Notes: generated by a model from the sequence alone, not told the origin. Shown: positions 50,988 through 60,968, counted from the stretch's first letter. The stretch: DNA of 64,000 nt from Hydrocarboniphaga sp965279055 (GCF_965279055.1 NZ_OZ257125.1:2914001-2978000), one strand, 5' to 3'. Translations and numbers: made by a program.

Positions 50988-53705
50988 TCAGGCCCCCTTC
51001 GCCACGCTGGCGACGGCGCCCGCCGCCAGCACCGGCACGCCGGCCAGGCCGACCGGCAGGCCGACCAGACCGACCGGGAAGTCCAGCCGCACCTTGGCCG
51101 GCAGCGTCACGCTGACGCCATCGACGGTGATCGTGGCGCTGCCGCTGTGCTCGATGCCGAGACGCTGCGCATCCGCGAACGCGAGCGTGACCACCGCCGG
51201 CTGCATGCGCTGCTGGATCGGCTCGGCGAGGTTCGACAGCTCCTCGGAGCCGAAATGCTGGTGGATCGGTTGCACTTTCAGACCGCTGGCCGCGGTGCTG
51301 ACATTGCTGGCGAGGCTCGCGGCGAAATACGGCGCGGCTTCGAGTTCGCTGGCGCTGCGCAGCAGGAACACGCCGGAGTCGCCGCCCTTCATCGCGCCGC
51401 CGACTTCGGCCTGGAACTTGTTCCAGGCCTGCGGGCTGTTCCAGCCCGGCGCCCAGGCATAAGGCACCACGCCCGACGGACGATCCTGGCTGCCGATGCC
51501 GTTGTAGCCTTCCATCGAAAAGCTCATCGCGGTGTCGGCGTCCTGGGTCGAACGCGGCTCGTGCACGAAGATCTTGGCGCGAGCGGCGGTGCGGCCGGAC
51601 TGGCGCGACGGCGCGCGATTGATCTTCATGCCCTGGATGCGGAAGCTTGCGTTCGGCGCGGCGGCGACGATGCCCTTGAGTTGCGGCAGCGAGGCTTCGG
51701 TCTCGGCCAGCACCGCGTCGAGATTCTCGCTCGCAGCGGCGCCACCACGCAGGCGATCCAGCCAGCGCCAGCTTTCGCTGGTGTCGATGTGGCGGTCGTA
51801 ATAGGCCGGATCGAAGTTCTGGAAAAAACGCTGCGCCCGGCCTTCCAGGTTGACCAGCGTGCCATCGCCTTCGGCGAAGCTCGCTGCCGGCAGGATCACG
51901 TCGGCGCGCTCGGCGGTCGCGGTCATCTGGTGATCGATGACGACGAGCTTGGCGGCGCCGAGCTTGTCCAACGCCGCGGACGGCAGACGCCAGGCCAGAT
52001 CGTTCTCGACGACGATGACGACGGCGTCTTTACCTGCAACGCTGTCCAGCGCCTTCTCGACGTCCATCGCGCCGAACATCGCGACGCCGATGCTGTTGGA
52101 TTCCGGCACCGCGAGGCTGATCAGCGTCGCCGGATTCTGGCGATGCAAGGCGGTGGCGACATTCGCCGCGGCCTGGATCACGGCCAGCGAACCACTGCCG
52201 GTGCCGGACACGACCAGCGGCTTTTTCGCGGCGCGCAGGCTGCCGGCGATTTCCCTGGCCAGCGCCGCGATATCTTCCGACACGCCCGCCGCGACCGGCG
52301 CCGACGGATCGATTTCATGCGCGATCGCAAAGCCCAGCGTCGCGATCGCGTCCGGCGACAGGCGCAGGCCGCGGCGTGCGGTGTCGTCGAGGCGCGTCGC
52401 CGCCGGCGTGGCGACATACATCGGATTGAGTTCGTGCTGCGCAATATCCGCAGCCGAATACGCCTGCCAGTCCGGCACGCGCTTGTCGCGTGACATCTGC
52501 AGCGCACGGCCGCGAGCGGCCTGGCGCAGCGCCAGCGCGACGCGCGGCGCGGTCGCCAGCACGTCTTCGCCGAGCACCAGCACGGCGTCGGCATCTTCCA
52601 TCGCGGTGATCGTCGCCGCCGGCACGGCGCCGGTGCGCAGCACCTTCAGCACTTCACCGGTCAGCTGCGTGTCGAGCGCGGTCATGCCGCTGCTGTAACG
52701 CTCGGCGCCGACCAGCAGGCGCAGCATCGCGTTGGCCTCGAGGCTCGCGCGCGGCGAGCCGATGCCGAGCACCGTCTTGCCGCTGCGCAGCAGCGCGGAG
52801 ACTTCGGCCAGCGCGTCCGCGGCTTCGACCGTGACCAGCGCGCCGCCGCGACGCAGCTGCGCCTTGCGCGGTCTATCCTTGCGATTGACGTAGCCATAGC
52901 CGAAACGGCCGCGGTCACACAGGAAATAGCCGTTCAATTCGCCGTGATAGCGGTTCTCGATGCGGCGCACTTCGCCGTAGCGTTCGCCGGGCGAGATGTT
53001 GCAGCCGACCGCGCAGCTGGCGCAGATGCTCGGCGAAAACTGCATGTCCCATTTGCGCACGTAGCGCTCGGAATGGGTCTTGTCGGTGAATACACCGGTC
53101 GGGCAGACCTCGGAGAGGTTGCCGGAAAATTCGTTCTGCAGCGTGCCCGGCCGCTCGCGACCGAAGTACACGTTGCTGGCGGTGCCGAACACGCCCAGAT
53201 CGTCGCCGCCGGCATAGTCCTTGTAGAAGCGCACGCAGCGATAGCAGCTGATGCAGCGGTTCATCTCGTGCGCGATGAACGGACCCAGATCCTGGTTGAG
53301 ATGGGTGCGCTTGGTGAAGTGATACTGGCGGTTGTGATGACCGGTCATCACCGTCATGTCCTGCAGATGGCAGTGGCCACCTTCTTCGCAGACCGGGCAG
53401 TCGTGCGGATGATTGGTCATCAGGAAAGACACGATGGCCGCGCGGAATTCTTTCGCTTCCGCATCATCGATCGCGATGTAGCTGTTGTTTGCCGCCGGCG
53501 TCATGCAGCTCATGACGATGCGGCCGCGCTTGTCGTTCTCGTCCGCGTACTGCTTGACCGCGCACTGGCGGCAGGCGCCGACGCTACCCAGCGCCGGATG
53601 CCAGCAGAAGTAAGGGATATCGAGACCCAGCGACAGGCAGGCCTGCAGCAGGTTGTCGCTGCCGTCGACTTCGAACTGCTTGCCGTCTACGTGAATGGTT
53701 GCCAT
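50988..53705 (-). CDS. nuoG: NADH-quinone oxidoreductase subunit G
   Basis: Large iron-sulfur subunit of the peripheral arm, 905 residues. The ferredoxin-like N-terminus binds a [2Fe-2S] (C34, C45, C48, C67). Then come the His-Cys cluster N5 (HPHDCPVCEEGGHC), the N4 motif CISCYRC with a distal EVCPTG, and the additional N7 cluster motif CASCAVGC...CDRGRFGY found in E. coli-type enzymes. A molybdopterin-oxidoreductase-like region makes up the rest. It lies 8 bases after nuoF. Confidence 0.97.
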   Translation of the reverse strand: MATIHVDGKQFEVDGSDNLLQACLSLGLDIPYFCWHPALGSVGACRQCAVKQYADENDKRGRIVMSCMTPAANNSYIAIDDAEAKEFRAAIVSFLMTNHPHDCPVCEEGGHCHLQDMTVMTGHHNRQYHFTKRTHLNQDLGPFIAHEMNRCISCYRCVRFYKDYAGGDDLGVFGTASNVYFGRERPGTLQNEFSGNLSEVCPTGVFTDKTHSERYVRKWDMQFSPSICASCAVGCNISPGERYGEVRRIENRYHGELNGYFLCDRGRFGYGYVNRKDRPRKAQLRRGGALVTVEAADALAEVSALLRSGKTVLGIGSPRASLEANAMLRLLVGAERYSSGMTALDTQLTGEVLKVLRTGAVPAATITAMEDADAVLVLGEDVLATAPRVALALRQAARGRALQMSRDKRVPDWQAYSAADIAQHELNPMYVATPAATRLDDTARRGLRLSPDAIATLGFAIAHEIDPSAPVAAGVSEDIAALAREIAGSLRAAKKPLVVSGTGSGSLAVIQAAANVATALHRQNPATLISLAVPESNSIGVAMFGAMDVEKALDSVAGKDAVVIVVENDLAWRLPSAALDKLGAAKLVVIDHQMTATAERADVILPAASFAEGDGTLVNLEGRAQRFFQNFDPAYYDRHIDTSESWRWLDRLRGGAAASENLDAVLAETEASLPQLKGIVAAAPNASFRIQGMKINRAPSRQSGRTAARAKIFVHEPRSTQDADTAMSFSMEGYNGIGSQDRPSGVVPYAWAPGWNSPQAWNKFQAEVGGAMKGGDSGVFLLRSASELEAAPYFAASLASNVSTAASGLKVQPIHQHFGSEELSNLAEPIQQRMQPAVVTLAFADAQRLGIEHSGSATITVDGVSVTLPAKVRLDFPVGLVGLPVGLAGVPVLAAGAVASVAKGA

Positions 53706-53713
53706 TGCTTGCT

Positions 53714-55048
53714 CTATGCAGCCTCGGCTGGCTTGGCGAATTCGGCGGCTTTGACCAGCGGAATCGCCAGGCCGGCTTCGAATTCATGACGGAAATATTT
53801 GAGAGCCGATTGCAGCGGCTCCATCGCGCCCGGCGCATGCGCGCAGAAGGTCTTGCCCGGACCGAGCCAGCGGGTCAGCTTGGACAGCACTTCGATGTCC
53901 TCGACCTGGCCCTGCCCTTGCTCGAATGCGCGCAGGATCTTGACGCTCCACGGCAAGCCGTCGCGACACGGCGTGCACCAGCCGCAGGATTCACGCGCGA
54001 AGAATTCTTCGAGATTGCGCACCGCCGACACCATGCTCTGGTCTTCGGCGACCACCGCGATCAGGCCCGTGCCCATGCGTGAGCCGGCCTTGGCGATGGT
54101 GTCGAAGTCCATCGCCAGATCCAGATGTTCCGGCAGCAGGAAGTCGGTGGACGCGCCGCCCGGCAGCCAGGCCTTGAGCTTCTTGCCGTCGCGCATGCCG
54201 CCGGCATGCACTTCGAGCAGCTCGCGCGCGGTGGTGCCGATCGGCAGTTCCCAGGTTCCGGTCTTGTTGGCGCGGCCGGAGCAGCCGTACATCTTGGTGC
54301 CGGCGTCCTTGCTCTTGCCCTGGCTCAGGCCCTTGAACCAGTCGGCGCCGTTCTGAACGATGTGCGGCACGTTCATCAGGGTTTCGACGTTGTTGACCAC
54401 GGTCGGCCGGCCCCACAGGCCGGCGATCTGCGGGAACGGCGGCTTGGCGCGCGGATTGGCGCGACGACCTTCCAGCGAATTGATCAGCGCGGTTTCTTCG
54501 CCGCAGATGTAGCGCCCGGCGCCGGTGTGCACGAACAGCTCAAAGCTCCACTCGCCACCGAGCACATTCTTGCCGACGTAGCCGGCCGCGCGCGCTTCTT
54601 TCAATGCCTTGTTCAAGCGGTCGGCCGCGACGATATATTCGCCGCGCAGAAAGATGTAGCCGCGGGTCGCCTGGATCGCATAACCGACCAGGATCATCGC
54701 CTCGATCAGCTGGTGCGGTGCCTGCTCCATCAGCAGGCGATCCTTGAACGTGCCGGGCTCCATCTCGTCGGCATTGCAGACCAGATATTTCTCGCCGGCG
54801 TCCGGGCCCATCGGCACCAGCGACCACTTCACGCCGGCCGGGAAACCGGCGCCGCCACGACCACGCAGATTGGCGTCCTTGACGATGGACTGCACCTGCG
54901 CCGGCGTGAGCTCCTTCACCGACTTCTTCAGCCCGGCATAGCCGTTTTCGGCCTCGAACCCGGCCAGGTCCAGCGGGCCGGCGACGGTGTCGATCAGGCG
55001 AGTCAGCGGACGCTGGTACTGCGGATCGGATGCGCTGCGCAAGCTCAT
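53714..55048 (-). CDS. nuoF: NADH-quinone oxidoreductase subunit F
   Basis: NADH- and FMN-binding subunit, 444 residues. The nucleotide-binding glycine loop GRGGAGFPAG is at 63-72, FMN-site residues are around YLVCNADEMEPGTFKDR, and cluster N3 is held by C355, C358, C361 and C402 (CGWCTPC, TFCAHAPG). It overlaps nuoE by 4 bases. Confidence 0.98.
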   Translation of the reverse strand: MSLRSASDPQYQRPLTRLIDTVAGPLDLAGFEAENGYAGLKKSVKELTPAQVQSIVKDANLRGRGGAGFPAGVKWSLVPMGPDAGEKYLVCNADEMEPGTFKDRLLMEQAPHQLIEAMILVGYAIQATRGYIFLRGEYIVAADRLNKALKEARAAGYVGKNVLGGEWSFELFVHTGAGRYICGEETALINSLEGRRANPRAKPPFPQIAGLWGRPTVVNNVETLMNVPHIVQNGADWFKGLSQGKSKDAGTKMYGCSGRANKTGTWELPIGTTARELLEVHAGGMRDGKKLKAWLPGGASTDFLLPEHLDLAMDFDTIAKAGSRMGTGLIAVVAEDQSMVSAVRNLEEFFARESCGWCTPCRDGLPWSVKILRAFEQGQGQVEDIEVLSKLTRWLGPGKTFCAHAPGAMEPLQSALKYFRHEFEAGLAIPLVKAAEFAKPAEAA

Positions 55049-55596
55049 TTGTAAGCCTCCAGCATGGCTTTGACCTGCGCCGGTTCGACCGGGCCATGCA
55101 GGTCGTCGTCGATCATCAGCGTCGCGCCGCGGTCGCAGGCGCCGAGGCAGCAGATCGGCAACAGCGTGAAACGGTTGTCCGGCGTGGTGCCGCCGAGGCG
55201 CACGCCGAGGGTTTCGATCAGCGAGTCGCGCAGCTCCTCGTAACCGGTCAGGTGGCAGCTGATGCTGTCGCAGACCTTGATCACGTGGCGGCCGACCGGC
55301 TGACGGAAGATCAGGTTGTAGAAGGTGGCGACGCCTTCCAGATCCGCAGCGGAGATATTGATCGCCGCGGCGATCACCGGGATCGCCTCGTCGCAGACCC
55401 AGCCGCGATGCTTCTGCACGATCTTCAGCGCCTCGATGCTGGCGGCGCGCGAGTCCGGATAATGCGTGAGCTCGTGTTCGATCTCGTGGCGTTCCTCGTC
55501 GCTGAGCACGAAGGGCTGCGGGATGGCGGCCGGTTTTACAAGATCAGCCAACTTGATCACTGGCTGGATGCCTTGCGGCATGGTCGTTTCGGTCAT
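55045..55596 (-). CDS. nuoE: NADH-quinone oxidoreductase subunit E
   Basis: Thioredoxin-like subunit with [2Fe-2S] cluster N1a, 183 residues from the chosen ATG (MTETTMPQGIQPVIKL). The ligands are C109 and C114 (VCDSISC) and C150 and C154 (CCLGAC). A longer frame upstream is antisense-like shadow of nuoD. It begins 2 bases after nuoCD. Confidence 0.97.
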   Translation of the reverse strand: MTETTMPQGIQPVIKLADLVKPAAIPQPFVLSDEERHEIEHELTHYPDSRAASIEALKIVQKHRGWVCDEAIPVIAAAINISAADLEGVATFYNLIFRQPVGRHVIKVCDSISCHLTGYEELRDSLIETLGVRLGGTTPDNRFTLLPICCLGACDRGATLMIDDDLHGPVEPAQVKAMLEAYK

Positions 55597-55598
55597 CG

Positions 55599-57377
55599 TT
55601 AGCGATCCACGTCGGCCATCACGAAATCGATCGACGCGATGTACGCGATCAGGTCCGGTACCAGCTGCCCGCGGATCACCGCCGGGATGTGCTGCAGATG
55701 CGGGAAACTGGGCGTGCGGATGCGCGTGCGATAGCTCATCGTGTTGGCATCGCTGGTCAGGTAATAGCTGTTGATGCCCTTGGTGGCCTCGATCATCATC
55801 GAGGTCTCGCCGGCCGGCATCACCGGGCCCCAGCTCACGCCGAGAAAATGCGTGATCAGGGTTTCGATGTCGTGCAGCGTGCGTTCCTTGTTCGGCGGCG
55901 TGGTCAGCGCGTGGTCCGCCTTGTACGGGCCGGCCGGCATGTTCTTCATGCACTGCTCGATGATGCGGCAGGACTGGCGGATTTCTTCCTCGCGCATCAG
56001 CGCGCGCTGGTAGACGTCGCTCTGCGTGCCGACCGGCACTTCGAAGTCGAAATTCTCGTAGCCGGAATACGGCCGCGCCTTGCGCAGGTCGTAGTCGCAG
56101 CCGGTGGCGCGCAGGCCCGGGCCGGTGACGCCCCACTCCAGCGCCGACGCGGTGTCGTAGGCGGCGACGTCCTTGCAACGGGCGACCACCATCGAATTCT
56201 TCAGCACCGCCTTCTTGTAGCTGTCGAGACGCTTGGGCATCCAGTCGAGGAATTCCTTGACCTTGACCTCCCAGCCCTGCGGCAGATCATGCGCGACGCC
56301 GCCGATGCGGAACCAGGCCGGATGCATGCGGAAACCGGTGACGCCCTCGATCACGTCGTAGGCCTTCTGCCGGTCGACGAACATGAAGAACACCGGCGAC
56401 ATCGCGCCCAGATCCTGCGCGAACGTGCCGTAGAACAGCAGGTGCGAGGTGATGCGGAAGAATTCCGACATCATCACGCGAATGGTCTGCACGCGCTCCG
56501 GCACCTTGATGCCGGCGAGCTTCTCCAGCGCCAGCACGTAGGGCAGGTTGTTCATCACCCCGCCGAGATAATCGATGCGGTCGGTGTACGGAATGTAGCT
56601 GTGCCAGCTCTGGCGCTCGCCCATCTTCTCGGCGCCACGGTGGTGGTAGCCGATGTCCGGAACGCAGTTCTTCACTTCCTCGCCGTCCAGCTGCAGCACG
56701 ATGCGGAACGCACCGTGAGCCGAAGGATGGTTGGGGCCGAGGTTCAGGAACATGAAGTCGTGATCGTCGGTGCCGCGCGTCATGCCCCAGTCTTCGGGGA
56801 TGAAGCGCAGCGCCTCCTGCTCCTGATCCTGGCGCAGCGCGTCGAGCTGGTAGGGATCGAACTCCGTTGCGCGCGCGTTGTATTCCTTGCGCAGCGGATG
56901 GCCTTCCCAGGTCGGCGGCAACAAGATCCTGCGCAGGTGCGGGTGGCCGTCGAAGACGATGCCGAACATGTCCCAGACTTCGCGCTCGTACCAGTTCGCG
57001 TTGGCGTAGATCGGCACGACGGTCTTCAGCGACGGATACTCGCCGAGCAGCGCGACCTTCAGCCGGATGTCGTCGTTGCGCCCGGTCGACAGCAGCTGGT
57101 AGACGACCGTGAAATCCGATGGCGGCTGGCCGTGGCGATGCTTGCGCAGGCGCTCGTCGATCGCGGTCAGGTCATAGAGCATGCGATACGGTTTGGCGAT
57201 CTCGTTCTTGAGATAGCGCAACACCTCGTGCAGCCGCTCCGCCGGCAGCCACAGCGTCGGCATGCCGTCGGCGGTGTTCTGCAAGGTGAACAGGTTTTCG
57301 CCGAAGCGTGCGAACAGATCGCGCACGATCTCCGGCAGGACGGGCGGCGTTCCGTCAGCCATGTCAGACCGACCCAT
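55599..57377 (-). CDS. nuoC: Fused NADH-quinone oxidoreductase subunit C/D
   Basis: A single 592-residue chain combining the 30-kDa NuoC domain (about 1-180, with WYEREVWDMFGIVFDGHPHLRRIL) and the 49-kDa NuoD domain (about 205-592, with LNLGPNHPSAHGAFRIVLQLDGE and PDIGYHHRGAEKMGE, including the quinone-site His). The fusion, often written nuoCD, occurs in enterics and pseudomonads. Translation starts at ATG 57377 (overlapping nuoB) or ATG 57362; the first has the better upstream GGA. Confidence 0.97.
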   Translation of the reverse strand: MGRSDMADGTPPVLPEIVRDLFARFGENLFTLQNTADGMPTLWLPAERLHEVLRYLKNEIAKPYRMLYDLTAIDERLRKHRHGQPPSDFTVVYQLLSTGRNDDIRLKVALLGEYPSLKTVVPIYANANWYEREVWDMFGIVFDGHPHLRRILLPPTWEGHPLRKEYNARATEFDPYQLDALRQDQEQEALRFIPEDWGMTRGTDDHDFMFLNLGPNHPSAHGAFRIVLQLDGEEVKNCVPDIGYHHRGAEKMGERQSWHSYIPYTDRIDYLGGVMNNLPYVLALEKLAGIKVPERVQTIRVMMSEFFRITSHLLFYGTFAQDLGAMSPVFFMFVDRQKAYDVIEGVTGFRMHPAWFRIGGVAHDLPQGWEVKVKEFLDWMPKRLDSYKKAVLKNSMVVARCKDVAAYDTASALEWGVTGPGLRATGCDYDLRKARPYSGYENFDFEVPVGTQSDVYQRALMREEEIRQSCRIIEQCMKNMPAGPYKADHALTTPPNKERTLHDIETLITHFLGVSWGPVMPAGETSMMIEATKGINSYYLTSDANTMSYRTRIRTPSFPHLQHIPAVIRGQLVPDLIAYIASIDFVMADVDR

Positions 57378-58050
57378 CCAGCGAATCCGGCGAGCGCAGC
57401 TTGGTTTCCGCCATGCGCGCGGCGTTCTTGACGTCGCGCTGCGCCGGCATGATCGGCTTGTAGATGCCCTGGTCGCCGACGGTCCACGACAGCGGCCGCT
57501 GCTCCTTGCCGATCGAGTTCTGCAGCATGATCAGGCCTTCGAGGAAAGCCTCGGGACGCGGCGGGCAACCGGCGACGTAAAGGTCGACCGGCAGGAACTT
57601 GTCGACCCCCTGCACCACCGAATAAATGTCGTACATGCCGCCCGAGTTGGCGCAGCTGCCCATCGAGATCACCCAGCGCGGTTCCAGCAGCTGCTCGTAC
57701 AGGCGCTGCACCACCGGCGCCATCTTGATGAAACAGGTGCCGGCAATGACCATCAGGTCGGCCTGGCGCGGCGAGGCGCGGATGACCTCGGCGCCGAAGC
57801 GCGCCATGTCGTGCGTCGGCGTGAACGCCGTCGCCATCTCCACATAGCAGCAGCTCAGGCCGAAGTTGTACGGCCAGATCGAGTTCTTGCGGCCCCAGTT
57901 GACCATGTCCGACAGCTTGGCCGTGAACACGTTGCGCTTGACCTGCTCCTCGGTGAACACGTCCTCGGGCGCGGGGCGCGTGTAGTCCTTGGTGAGCGGC
58001 GATACGCCGGTCGGCCGGTTGGGGTCGATGCGGGTGAGCGAATATTCCAT
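57364..58050 (-). CDS. nuoB: NADH-quinone oxidoreductase subunit B
   Basis: Subunit that holds the terminal [4Fe-4S] cluster N2 next to the quinone site, 228 residues. The four ligands are visible: the adjacent pair C67-C68 (GLSCCYVEM), C133 (MGSCANSGG) and C162 (GCPPRPE). It starts 32 bases after nuoA. Confidence 0.98.
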   Translation of the reverse strand: MEYSLTRIDPNRPTGVSPLTKDYTRPAPEDVFTEEQVKRNVFTAKLSDMVNWGRKNSIWPYNFGLSCCYVEMATAFTPTHDMARFGAEVIRASPRQADLMVIAGTCFIKMAPVVQRLYEQLLEPRWVISMGSCANSGGMYDIYSVVQGVDKFLPVDLYVAGCPPRPEAFLEGLIMLQNSIGKEQRPLSWTVGDQGIYKPIMPAQRDVKNAARMAETKLRSPDSLDGSV

Positions 58051-58082
58051 GTTGTGCTGGCCTCAGGCTGGCGGTGGCGGGC

Positions 58083-58502
58083 TTAGTGCGCCACCGGCGC
58101 GGGTTCGGTCGCTCTTTTCTTGCGCCGGCTGATCGCGGCCGGCGCCCAGTCGAGCGCGCCGATGCGCGCCAGGTAGACCAGGCTCGCGAGCAGGATGAAG
58201 ATGAAAATCAGGGCCTCGACGAATCCGGCCCAGCCGGCCTCGCGTACCGAAATGGCCCAGGCATAGAGAAACAGGGCTTCGACGTCGAAGATGACGAAGA
58301 ACACGGCCACCAGGTAGAACTTGGCCGAGAAGCGCAGGTGCTCGGGCGATGCCGAGACCACACCGGATTCGAAAGGATCGTTCTTGGCACGGCCACCGGC
58401 ACGGCCGCCGAGCAGCGCCGAGCCGCCGAGCATCAGGGCGCAAATGCCGAACGTGGCGACGATGAAAAACGCGGTTGACCAGAACTCCGGCGAAGTCGTC
58501 AT
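58083..58502 (-). CDS. nuoA: NADH-quinone oxidoreductase subunit A
   Basis: First gene of the nuo operon, a 139-residue membrane subunit with three helices. It has the family stretch FESGVVSASPEHLRFSAKFYLVAVFFVIFDVEALFLYAWA, including the conserved acidic residues, and a basic C-terminal tail. The 399-base region upstream should contain the operon promoter. Confidence 0.97.
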   Translation of the reverse strand: MTTSPEFWSTAFFIVATFGICALMLGGSALLGGRAGGRAKNDPFESGVVSASPEHLRFSAKFYLVAVFFVIFDVEALFLYAWAISVREAGWAGFVEALIFIFILLASLVYLARIGALDWAPAAISRRKKRATEPAPVAH

Positions 58503-58901
58503 CGGCTCAAGCCTCTCCAGATCAGCTACTGACCAACCAGCCCCGTTGCTGGTGCTCCCAATAGATGATGTTCGATGTTGTCAAAGACGACCGAGGTCGC
58601 CGGATGCGTCTTGCACGCGGGCCGGATGCTGCTGCCGGCCCTGGCGCGGATCGTGAGTCCGCCTCGACGCTGGTCCTCGATACTGCACTACCACGGACAG
58701 GCGCCGCGAATCCCGCAGAGTATATCGTGGCAAACGGCGGCCGGGCGTGTCGACTTTTGGATAAACCCGGACTGAAATCCTGATGGCACGAAAAGTTGAC
58801 AGACTGCCGCCATCGGTGCGCAACTTTCCGGATTCGCAACGCCGCAAAGCCACGTTGCCGCCAGTACGACGCAGATCGCTGCCGGCCCGGGCGCCGCAGT
58901 T
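58503..58901. other. Intergenic region upstream of nuoA
   Basis: About 400 bases without a supported gene. Short open frames on both strands have no recognisable start signals or family features. A minus-strand TATACT (complement at 58721-58726) could be a -10 box for nuo, but the hexamer 17 bases upstream does not resemble TTGACA. I found neither the secG/tRNA-Leu pair often located here nor a clear terminator. Confidence 0.5.
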
Positions 58902-59822
58902 TTAAATCAGGGGCCGCACGAAGGCCTCGACGCCGCCGGCCAGGCCCTGCAGGTCATAGCCGCCTTCGAGCATCGCCAGCACACGGCCGTCGCAGTGCCG
59001 CCCGGCCAGTTCCCTGATGAGCTGCGCGGTCCATTGATAGTCCTCGTCGACCAGCCGCAGCCCCGCCAGCGGATCGCGTACATGGGCGTCGAAACCGGCC
59101 GACACCAGCAGCAACTGCGGCGCGAACGCTTCCAGGACCGGCAGCCAGTCCTCGCGCACCGCCGCGCGATAGGCGGCGCCGTCGCTGCCGCCCGGCAGCG
59201 GCACGTCGATCAGCGACGGCGCATCGGCGCGGCTGCGCCAATATGGATACAGCGGGTCCTGATAGGTGTTGAACACGCGCACCCGCGGATCGCGCGCAAA
59301 AATATCGGCGCTGCCATTGCCGTGGTGCACGTCGAAGTCGAGGATCGCGACCCGCTCCAGGCCGCGTTCCAGCGCCTCGGCCGCGGCGACGGCGACGTTG
59401 TTGAACAGGCAGAAGCCCATCGCCTGGCCGCGCTCGGCATGATGTCCCGGCGGCCGCACCGCGCAAAACACGAAGCGCGCCGCGCCGCTGAGCAGTCGCT
59501 CAACGCCGAGCACGCCGGCACCGGCCGCATGCAGCGCCGCTGCCAGGCTGTGCTGGTTCATCGCGGTGTCCGGGTCCAGGCGCAGCAACCGATCAGGCCG
59601 CAGCTGCGCCGCCAGGATGCGATCCACATGCGCCGCATCGTGCACGCGCCGCAAGGCTTCGCGGCTCGCGGCCGGCGCTTGCAGCTGAGTAAAGCTCGCG
59701 GCCAAGCCGCTGCGTTCCAGCATCTGCTGCAAGGCCAGCAGCCGCGCCGGGCTCTCGGGATGGCCGGCGCCCATTTCGTGCAGCTGGCAACTCGGGTGCG
59801 TGATCCAGCTGGCCTGGGTCAT
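58902..59822 (-). CDS. Histone deacetylase/AcuC-family deacetylase
   Basis: Zinc-dependent deacetylase of the arginase/HDAC fold, 306 residues. Catalytic residues are visible: tandem histidines H127-H128 in RPPGHHAE, zinc ligands D164 and H166 in LDFDVHHGNG, and D245 in VSAGFDAH. The glycine-rich C-terminal motif is LAMLEGGYDLQGLAGGVEAF. Bacterial members act on polyamines, acetoin-pathway enzymes or other acetyl-lysines; the substrate here is unknown. No operon partner is evident. Confidence 0.93.
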   Translation of the reverse strand: MTQASWITHPSCQLHEMGAGHPESPARLLALQQMLERSGLAASFTQLQAPAASREALRRVHDAAHVDRILAAQLRPDRLLRLDPDTAMNQHSLAAALHAAGAGVLGVERLLSGAARFVFCAVRPPGHHAERGQAMGFCLFNNVAVAAAEALERGLERVAILDFDVHHGNGSADIFARDPRVRVFNTYQDPLYPYWRSRADAPSLIDVPLPGGSDGAAYRAAVREDWLPVLEAFAPQLLLVSAGFDAHVRDPLAGLRLVDEDYQWTAQLIRELAGRHCDGRVLAMLEGGYDLQGLAGGVEAFVRPLI

Positions 59823-59844
59823 CGTCGGCGGCTCCTCGGTCGGC

Positions 59845-59900
59845 GGTCGCGGGCAAGCCCGCTCCTAACAACTTAATGCAGGAGCAGGCTTGCCGCGACC
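59845..59900. repeat. Palindromic repeat (type 3), copy A
   Basis: GGTCGCGGGCAAGCC...GCTCCT and AGGAGC...GGCTTGCCGCGACC form an imperfect inverted repeat around a short AT-rich centre. It resembles the common 'GGAGCGGGCTTGCCCGCGA' REP elements of pseudomonads and relatives. It lies between the divergent deacetylase and CDF genes. A related element is at 63731-63800. Confidence 0.8.
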
Positions 59901-59926
59901 CGCGAACCTCGCGATACCATGCGCCG

Positions 59927-60844
59927 ATGCCGACGTCCGCCCCGCCCGACTCCGCCGCAACCGAGGTCTACGCCAGCGGCGTGCGCCGCATCCTGTGGCT
60001 GACCCTGGGCCTGAACCTGGCGGTATGCGCACTCAAGGCCGGGGTCGGCGCCTGGACCGGCTCGCTGGCGATCATGGCCGACGCCGTGCACAGCCTGACC
60101 GACAGCCTCAACAACGTGATGGGCCTGGTGGTGATGCGCTGGTCGACGCCGCCGCCGGACCGCGAGCATCCCTACGGGCACCTCAAGTTCGAGGCGGTCG
60201 GCGCGCTCGGCATCGCGGCGATGCTCGGCATCGCCTGCTTCGAGGTGGTCAAGCCGGCGGTGATGCGCCTGATCGAGCCCGCCAGCGGCGCGGTCGAGAT
60301 GAACCCGACCGCGCTGGCGCTGCTGGTGCTGGTGCTGGCGATCAACATCTTCGTCGCGATCTACGAGCGCCGCGCCGGCCGGCGCCTGCACAGCAAGCTG
60401 CTCGAAGCCGACGCGACCCAGACCTTCGGCGACATCTGGATCACACTCGGCGTCATTGCCGGCAGCGTCGGCATCTGGCTGACCGGCTGGTGGTGGCTGG
60501 ACGTGGTGCTGGCGATCCCGGTGGCGCTGGCGGTGCTGTGGAGCGGCTGGGCCGTGGTGCGCGGCAACCTGCCCTGGCTGGTCGACGCCAACGCCATCGC
60601 GCCGGAAGAAATCCAGCAACTGGCGATGAGCGTGCCCGGCGTGGTCGACTGCCACGCGGTGCATTCGCGCGGCCTGATCGGGCGCCAGGTGTTCGTCGAA
60701 ATGCATCTGATCACCGCCGTAGGCGACGTCGAAAGCTCGCATCGGATCACCGAGGAAATCGAGCGACTGCTGCGCCAGCAGTACGGCCCGGTACAGGCGA
60801 CGATCCATGTCGAGCCCGAGCGTTACGCCGAGCACGCGAATTGA
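59927..60844 (+). CDS. Cation diffusion facilitator (CDF) family metal exporter
   Basis: Inner-membrane divalent metal/proton antiporter, 305 residues from the chosen ATG (MPTSAPPDSAATEVYASGVRR). Six membrane helices are followed by a cytoplasmic metal-binding domain. The metal-site motifs are ADAVHSLTDS (helix 2) and DATQTFGDIW (helix 5), and the C-terminal domain has VPGVVDCHAVHSRGLIGR. A longer reading would begin inside the adjacent repeat element and was rejected. The transported metal is not determined. Confidence 0.93.
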   Translation: MPTSAPPDSAATEVYASGVRRILWLTLGLNLAVCALKAGVGAWTGSLAIMADAVHSLTDSLNNVMGLVVMRWSTPPPDREHPYGHLKFEAVGALGIAAMLGIACFEVVKPAVMRLIEPASGAVEMNPTALALLVLVLAINIFVAIYERRAGRRLHSKLLEADATQTFGDIWITLGVIAGSVGIWLTGWWWLDVVLAIPVALAVLWSGWAVVRGNLPWLVDANAIAPEEIQQLAMSVPGVVDCHAVHSRGLIGRQVFVEMHLITAVGDVESSHRITEEIERLLRQQYGPVQATIHVEPERYAEHAN

Positions 60845-60968
60845 TTTCCCTCCCCCGCATGCGGGGGAAGGCCGGGATGGTTGGTAAAAATAGCTGTCTC
60901 GCCGCGATTTCACCCAGGCGTCACAATCGGCGTAGACCATCCGCGACCTTCCCAGGGATCAGCCTTCC

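Noticed and set aside
58503..58620. tRNA-Leu expected upstream of nuoA
   Set aside because: No cloverleaf can be formed; acceptor, D and T arms are missing.
58796..58801. Perfect TTGACA box in the region upstream of nuoA
   Set aside because: At the correct 17-base spacing the downstream hexamer is CGCAAC, not a -10 box, and there is no rightward gene for it to serve.
58565..58853. Short open frames (60-90 codons) on both strands upstream of nuoA
   Set aside because: No start signals, no hydrophobic or domain features, and several mutually overlapping frames, as expected by chance at this GC content.
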